From: Lachnospiraceae bacterium
Lineage (GTDB): Bacteria; Bacillota_A; Clostridia; Lachnospirales; Lachnospiraceae
Length of the DNA: 6,716 bases
Direction: 5' to 3'
NCBI GenBank assembly: GCA_017553665.1
Contig: JAFZKM010000103.1
Location: forward strand, 1 to 6,716
Part shown: one piece after another, positions 6,093-6,716 of the stretch
Layout: every line of letters starts with the position of its first letter
Position numbering within the stretch: position 1 is the stretch's first letter
Notes under the pieces: model-generated
Databases searched by the model: none
What the model was told of the DNA's origin: nothing
What the model saw: only the letters and a program-made list of their open reading frames with translations
Translations under genes and position numbers: made by a program

Positions 6093-6117
6093 TGCGGTCC
6101 CTCCCGTATTGTCCGTT

Positions 6118-6716
6118 TTATCCCTTTATCGCTTCATCCGTTCCCGTGAGCGAGTACGGCAGCACAACGGTCATCAGCGTACCGCCCTCTTCGGGCCTTG
6201 TCGCGCTCACGCCGTATCTTTCGCCGTAAGTCAGCTTAATAATCGTATTGATGTTGTTGAGCCCGAGGTGTCCCGAAAGAGCCTCCGGGTCCGCGCTCTC
6301 GAGCGCCGCGATCATCTCGTCGCTTATTCCCGCACCGTTGTCCCTGACGGTGATATGCAGTTCTTCGCTCTCATCGCTATCCCCGCGGACGCGCGAGGCA
6401 TTGATCACGATATGTCCGTCTCTCCTGCCCTCAAGTCCGTGGATAATGCTGTTCTCAACCAGCGGCTGCAGTATGAGCTTCGGCACCACGGCCCCGGTAC
6501 AGTCTCCGATATCGACGGTCAGATCGAACGAATCGTCAAAGCGTATCTTCTGGATCTCGCAGTAATTGCGGACCATTTCGATCTCCTGCGCGAGCGTGCA
6601 GAATTTGTCTCCCGAAATGCTCATCCTGAGCACGGCCGCGAGCGAAGAAGAAAGCGTCGCAATCTCGGGCACCTGGTTCGCCTTCGCCACCCATTTGATC
6701 GTATCAAGCGTGTTAT
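6118..6716 (-). CDS. Sensor histidine kinase, C-terminal part (YesM/LytS-type; 5' end beyond window)
   Basis: This membrane sensor kinase would phosphorylate the response regulator encoded next to it. Only the last 198 residues are in the window; the sensing and membrane part and the phosphorylated His lie upstream. The visible frame opens with NTLDTIKW, which in this family directly follows the PHFLY phosphoacceptor box. The last two bases of the preceding codon (AT) fit the expected Tyr. The ATPase domain follows, with an N-box (LVENSIIHGL), a G1 box (DNGAGIS) and a G2-like GLNNIN, and ends in GGTLMTVVLPY. A GTG at 6690 is an internal Val in this alignment, not a plausible start. The gene ends with TAA, 25 bases before the regulator's start. 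Confidence 0.93.
   Translation of the reverse strand, partial: NTLDTIKWVAKANQVPEIATLSSSLAAVLRMSISGDKFCTLAQEIEMVRNYCEIQKIRFDDSFDLTVDIGDCTGAVVPKLILQPLVENSIIHGLEGRRDGHIVINASRVRGDSDESEELHITVRDNGAGISDEMIAALESADPEALSGHLGLNNINTIIKLTYGERYGVSATRPEEGGTLMTVVLPYSLTGTDEAIKG

Noticed and set aside
6118..6690. Reading the kinase fragment as a complete short protein starting at the GTG at 6690
   Set aside because: The frame is open to the window edge and the upstream codons read NTLDTIKW, which continues the kinase phosphoacceptor region. The gene is cut by the window, not short.

Overview
The window comes from a low-to-mid-GC Gram-positive bacterium, most likely a member of the Clostridia such as a Lachnospiraceae-type gut or rumen anaerobe. 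The reasons are strong AGGAGG ribosome binding sites, a lipoprotein-type solute-binding protein with a Lys-rich signal peptide, and a compact AraC-type response regulator paired with a YesM-type histidine kinase. The family-level placement is a guess from style, not from a marker gene. Every protein gene lies on the minus strand, so the biological order runs from the right edge of the window to the left.

From right to left: the C-terminal part of a sensor histidine kinase (6118-6716, cut by the window edge), then a GTG-started response regulator with an AraC DNA-binding domain (5325-6092). Next is a 369-base gene-free region (4956-5324), then a lipoprotein solute-binding protein (3615-4955) and a 142-base spacer with two stem-loops. 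After that come a fused two-domain ABC permease (1646-3472) and, 2 bases downstream, an ABC ATPase (1-1643) that runs off the left edge. The two-component system probably senses an extracellular solute and controls the adjacent importer. The importer has the FbpABC/AfuABC architecture (iron/sugar-phosphate/phosphonate-type class). Its substrate cannot be read from the sequence; a phosphorylated sugar or similar anion is a reasonable hypothesis by analogy with HptRSA and AfuABC.

Three things stand out. First, the gene-free region holds a 181-base composite inverted-repeat element (5139-5319). A perfect 12-bp outer inverted repeat encloses three consecutive hairpins, which is the layout of a multibranched structured RNA or of a small non-autonomous mobile element. 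I cannot assign it to a known class. Second, the ATPase carries about 120 extra residues between its Q-loop and its signature motif, including a likely coiled coil, plus a second charged insertion in the C-terminal domain. It is at least 547 residues long where the family is usually 350-380. Third, both EAA coupling loops of the permease lack the usual glycine (Asp and Asn instead). These loops dock on the ATPase subdomain that carries the large insertion, so the two oddities may be one co-evolved interface.
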